Source: Hepatocystis sp. ex Piliocolobus tephrosceles
Lineage: Eukaryota; Apicomplexa; Aconoidasida; Haemosporida; Plasmodiidae
Direction: 5' to 3'
Length of the DNA stretch: 11,875 bases
Assembly: GCA_902459845.2 (NCBI GenBank)
Contig: CABPSV020000633.1
Coordinates: 1 to 11,875 of the forward strand
Of this stretch, positions 8,139 through 11,875 are shown piece by piece. The notes beneath the pieces were generated by a model, which worked only from the letters and a program-made list of their open reading frames with translations, did no database searches and had not been told where the DNA came from. A program made the position numbers and the translations under genes. Each line of letters begins with the position of its first letter. Position 1 is the first letter of the stretch.

Positions 8139-8279
8139 ATGGAAATTATGAATCACATTAATGTCTGTAATAAAAAAAGCAAAAAAAAAAATTCACTTTT
8201 TACTTGGAAGTCTATTTTTTTTTTTTTTCCTTTAGTTATTTTCGTCTTTAGTTTTTTTACATTCATCAAAGCAATTTAA
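8139..8279 (+). CDS. Weak candidate: 46-residue membrane-anchored small protein
   Basis: A 46-codon frame in a good Plasmodium-style start context (TTTAAAATGG). The first 20 residues are polar and basic (MEIMNHINVCNKKSKKKNSL). Residues 26-42 are a hydrophobic segment, which would make it a small tail-anchored or signal-anchor protein. However, the hydrophobic part is coded by a long poly-T run, which yields such segments by chance. The same T-rich stretch also looks like two splice acceptors (CCTTTAG at 8229-8235 and GTCTTTAG at 8244-8251). No homologue is recognised. Confidence 0.18.
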   Translation: MEIMNHINVCNKKSKKKNSLFTWKSIFFFFPLVIFVFSFFTFIKAI

Positions 8280-9169
8280 ACACATAAAATAAAAAATTAA
8301 ACAAAAAAAACAATAATTACATACGTACTATGTATTATAAATGCTTCTATTTATAAAACAAATTTGCATAAAAAAGTGCAGCTACATATGTAAATATGTT
8401 TTATATATAAATAAGTTATAAATATGTACGGTTTGTACTAATACTCAACTTGATTTATATATATATATATATATATGTGAACGTATTTTATACATATAAA
8501 CCACTTTACATTTATATGTACCTCTCAATGTTGTATATATACAACGAAAAGAAACATACTTTTATATTTAAAAAAAAAAAATTATATATATACATATGTA
8601 AAAAAACTGGACAAAGCTATTCAAATAGTTAATGGACAGAAAAAAAAAAAATAAAAAAATAATAATAAAAAAACTATTCAGTATAACAACGTAATATTAT
8701 ATCTGTTGTCAATGTAACCATATAAATATCGGCTAGCATGTATATATATTAACATACGCAAAACTGACATATTACTTTTTTATATATTTTTTTTTAAATA
8801 CGCATTAACAAAGTTTACATAACTAAATTCATGTATATTTTTATAAAACGAATATATATTATCTATGTACATGTATACAGTATAAACTATTGTATAACCA
8901 TATTTATAAAAAATTTGGGTAAACAAGTTAAAAAAAAAAAAAATTATATTACAACTGTGGCAAGATATATGGACAGACCTGTACAAAACAATTTTGTACT
9001 ACTAAAGCATAGTATATATATATATATATATATATTTATAGCAAATGCGCAATATATACGTAGTTTTGTGTACAAATGTCTATATGTATGTACGGATATG
9101 CGGGTACATGTACTTTTAACCACATTAAACATTAAAATGAATAAAAAAAAATAAATATTAAATTTGCTA

Positions 9170-9172
<3 letters not shown>

Positions 9173-9230
<58 letters not shown>
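9173..9230. repeat. A58 homopolymer
   Basis: 58 uninterrupted A residues, preceded by AATAAATATTAAATTTGC. The exact length in the genome is uncertain because such runs are error-prone in sequencing. Confidence 0.95.
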
Positions 9231-9231
<1 letters not shown>

Positions 9232-9408
9232 CATTTAACAATGATTATTAAAAATAAAATACATATCTGTAACATTTAAAGCATCGCATGTATATATTAA
9301 AAATATAGTAAACTTATACATACAAGTATATATCAGCACATATTTATATGAATGGTCATTTAATAGTAAATTGTATATATATATGGAATATTACATGATC
9401 GTTTAAAT

Positions 9409-9411
<3 letters not shown>

Positions 9412-9447
<36 letters not shown>
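9412..9447. repeat. (TA)18 microsatellite
   Basis: A 36-nt pure alternating AT tract. Confidence 0.93.
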
Positions 9448-9454
<7 letters not shown>

Positions 9455-9747
9455 ATACATATGTACATGTTTCAATTTTTTTTTTTTTTTTTAAACGTAA
9501 AAACAACAGCCAAGTCTTCAAATTATAGAAATTTATTTTTTTTTTAAATATAAAACAGATATATAATATGTATGTAGATACAAACTTTGCTTGTAATATA
9601 TAAATATATATAATATATATAAATTTTTAAATATACATATTGTTACTAACGAAGCAGTTCACAAAATAATAAGCTAATTCTTTTATACTTATACTATTTA
9701 TTAAGTTCTTTTTTTTTTTTTTTTTTTATTTATTTTTTTTTTTTGGT

Positions 9748-9893
9748 ATTTAATACTGTATAAAACGTTGAAAAAAAAAAAAATTAATTCTCTCATCTCC
9801 TACTATTATATATATATTTTTTTTATTTAATACATTATAAAACGCTGAAAAAAAATTTTAATTCTCTCATCTATTAATATATATATTTTTTTT
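9748..9893. repeat. Imperfect tandem duplication (77 + 69 bp)
   Basis: Copy 1 is 9748-9824 and copy 2 is 9825-9893. Both share ATTTAATAC, then TATAAAACG(T/C)TG, an A run, then TTAATTCTCTCATCT, then (TA)n and a final T8. They differ by a few substitutions and by lengths of the A run and TA tract. No coding potential on either strand. Confidence 0.85.
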
Positions 9894-10100
9894 CATTATT
9901 TGAAAAAAAGAACAATTTAAAGCATTTCGTTCTTCAACATTATAGGTTCTTATTATACAAAATTGGTTAAAATGTTTTTCTTTTTTGTTTATTTTCTTTT
10001 TTTTTTTTTATTTTGAAAAGTTCAGTTATAACAGGTTCTGAATAATCTTATTTCATAATAAAATTATAAAGTTTATTAAACGCATGGGTTAAATAAATAG

Positions 10101-10240
10101 ATTTTTTTTTTAACTTTACTTTTTTTTAAACATTTTTTTTAACCTTACTTTTTTTTTTTTAATCTTACTTTTTTTTTAATCTTGATTTTTTTTTTTAAAT
10201 TATAATTTTTCTTTTTTAACTTTAATTTTTTTTTTATTGC
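10101..10240. repeat. Degenerate T-rich array
   Basis: About seven units of poly-T (7-12 nt) followed by AA and a short pyrimidine-rich word (ACTTTACT, ACCTTACT, ATCTTACT, ATCTTGAT, ACTTTAAT). The AA dinucleotides are at 10112, 10128, 10141, 10161, 10179, 10197 and 10218, so the spacing is irregular (13-21 bp). It could be a decayed minisatellite. Confidence 0.6.
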
Positions 10241-11422
10241 TGTTTTAAACTAAAAAATAGTAATGGGTTTTATGCAAGAAAAAAAAGTATATAAATATTT
10301 ATTAACACATACAAAATATAATTAAGGTACCATTTTTTTTTTATAATAGGTCTACAAAATAAATAAATATACAGGTATATATATACATATATAACAACTT
10401 TATAGTTTAGTAAATAATTTTACACGTCACTAAAAAAAAAAAAAATGAAATTTTACAAAGGAGTTTAAATATACATTTATGATGGTTTAAACTCATGACA
10501 ACTTTATTTTAACACATGTGCTTACTCATTCAAGTTATGTTATCATAAATGTCACATGTATAATATCTCTATTATTTTCAATGGTACGCAGTATAATTAT
10601 TTATCGCTCTATTTTTTTTTTGCTCTTTTATCAATATTAACTTGTATAACACTTGGTACATATCACGTAGGTATACATATTATATAAAGGAAAAAAAAGT
10701 TATATTTACTAAAATTTATAACTATGTTAAAAAAAAAAAAAAATATAATTTCTTTTTATTAAAAATTTTACTTACAACTAAATATTGTGTTTTTTTGTAT
10801 AACATAATAATTACAAAAAGCATTTCAAAATAAGATGTATATATGTATATACATATATATTTTTTTTTTGTGTTATTGAATCATCTTATATTTACCTAAT
10901 GTTACCTATTTTTGTAATTAATTAAAAAGTGTAAATTATAAAATTTAAGATTATATTTTTTACCTTCTTGTAATCTTTTGTCTAAACGTTTTCATTTTTT
11001 TTTTATTTTTTTATCATAAAAAAGTGTTCATATTGGAAGAAAAAAAAAAAAAAAAAAAAAAAACTGTATTTAAAATAGCCAGTTAATAGCAGAAAACTAT
11101 ACTAACTATCAAAAGAAGTTATGTTATATACAATGCAAATTTATAGATTTAAAAAGAACGTAGAAAACACGCTTTTTTTCTATTTACTTTTTTTTTTATT
11201 ACCATTCACATTTTGTTGAAAAAATAACAATATATATATATATATATATATATGTATATGTCCATAACTTTTATATATTATACTCCTAGGTGATTTCTAA
11301 TTTTAGTCGTCTGAGCAAGTTGTGATAATTGATAATAAAATTACAAATAAGAAATAATTATAAAACTAAATGTATTTGTAAAAACATATTTTTTTACGTT
11401 TTTGATAAAACGTAGTGCGTGT

Positions 11423-11626
11423 ATGTATGACCTTTTTTTTTTGTTTTATCTGTTAATTCGTTCATTCGTTCTTGTATCTACTCATTTGTCGTTTTTTTTT
11501 TTGTGTTTTATTACATATATATCTATCTGTTTATCCATTTGGTCATTTTATACGTCTTTGCTAAATCGTGTGATTAAGCATTTTTTTTTATTTTTACCAA
11601 TGAAACTTTTAATTAATGATGGTTAA
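11423..11626 (+). CDS. Very weak candidate: 67-residue hydrophobic protein
   Basis: A 67-codon frame from ATG 11423 to TAA 11624-11626. It would have two hydrophobic segments (about residues 4-20 and 24-43) and a basic C-terminal part (RVIKHF, PMKLLINDG). The start context (GTGTATG) is not the A-rich one usual for Plasmodium. The hydrophobicity follows from T-rich DNA with near repeats of ATTCGTTC at 11456-11471. No family is recognised; it may be an accidental frame. Confidence 0.12.
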   Translation: MYDLFFLFYLLIRSFVLVSTHLSFFFLCFITYISICLSIWSFYTSLLNRVIKHFFLFLPMKLLINDG

Positions 11627-11828
11627 ATGAATACATTGGAAAACAGAAAAATATTATTTTTATAAAATTTCAGAAAAGAAAAAAAAATAGAAACAAGCCA
11701 TTTATATTATTTACTTTTTCTCTAAACATAGATGAACCTATTGTATATATTTATATATCCCTACAAAGTAAATATATTTTTTTCACTATGTCAAAAAAAA
11801 AAGTTTCGCACATGTGTAGCGCTACATA

Positions 11829-11830
<2 letters not shown>

Positions 11831-11875
<45 letters not shown>
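11831..11875. repeat. T45 homopolymer at the right edge
   Basis: At least 45 T residues running to the end of the window. With the tandem array at position 1, this suggests that the window boundaries are assembly breaks in repeats. Confidence 0.95.

Larger units (their letters stand above)
8280..11422. other. Gene-poor AT-rich spacer
   Basis: About 3.1 kb with no supported gene on either strand. Open frames here either consist of Ile-Tyr repeats from (TA)n or lack an ATG start. Contents: (TA)n tracts at about 8455-8476, 9013-9035, 9412-9447 and 11230-11253; an A58 run at 9173-9230; an A24 run at 11040-11063; a 70-77-bp tandem duplication at 9748-9893; and a degenerate T-rich array at 10101-10240. 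The stretch 10440-10680 is less repetitive but has only frames under 20 codons. I looked for tRNA, 5S, U-snRNA and SRP RNA signatures and saw none. Confidence 0.6.

Noticed and set aside
9148..9230. AATAAA shortly before an A58 run, as in a retroposed mRNA
   Set aside because: AATAAA is common by chance in this composition. No coding remnant precedes it and no target-site duplication was seen around it.
8944..9234. 96-residue minus-strand frame beginning with a long Phe run
   Set aside because: It reads through the A58 homopolymer and a (TA)n tract; no coding signal.
10642..10833. 63-residue plus-strand frame
   Set aside because: It begins with TTG rather than ATG, has no in-frame ATG near its start, and its residues follow from A-rich and T-rich tracts.

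Overview
This is a very AT-rich eukaryotic window. It has long (TA)n, poly-A and poly-T tracts, short T-rich introns, and proteins carrying asparagine/serine/threonine-rich inserts. That combination is typical of Plasmodium and related haemosporidian parasites. I infer this from composition and gene style; nothing here fixes the species. Both ends lie in repeats (a 26-bp tandem array on the left, a 45-T run on the right), so the window may be a whole draft contig broken at repeats.

Left third (1-2752, minus strand): a spliced gene for an RBBP4/RbAp48/MSI1-type histone-binding WD40 protein. The visible exons are 2752-2553, 2035-1954 and 1748-324. All junctions are GT..AG and keep frame, and the joined protein follows the family from the N-terminal helix to the acidic PP loop. 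The long open frame at 306-1676 alone misses about 118 N-terminal residues. It also reads about six residues into what is probably a third intron. The last WD40 blade is absent, so the gene appears to run off the left edge.

Middle (2753-7000): a 2.3-kb spacer holds one small plus-strand reading frame (3465-3623) that looks more coding-like than its surroundings. It is followed by an intact single-exon minus-strand gene (5033-7000) for an ABHD17/BEM46-type alpha/beta hydrolase. This has a complete Ser124-Asp188-His217 triad, a candidate myristoylation site, and a tail of about 410 residues of low-complexity sequence.

Right part (7001-11875): nearly 4.9 kb without a convincing gene. It is mostly microsatellite and homopolymer DNA, with a few palindromes, a tandem duplication and two weak short reading frames. 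I saw no tRNA, rRNA, spliceosomal RNA, transposon or CRISPR array.

The two main genes are tandem on the minus strand but functionally unrelated: chromatin assembly or histone handling versus protein or lipid de-acylation at membranes. I found no clear new multi-gene system. The points most worth a second look are the corrected exon structure and missing last blade of the WD40 gene, the stop-free tandem arrays in its introns, and the small unidentified frame at 3465.
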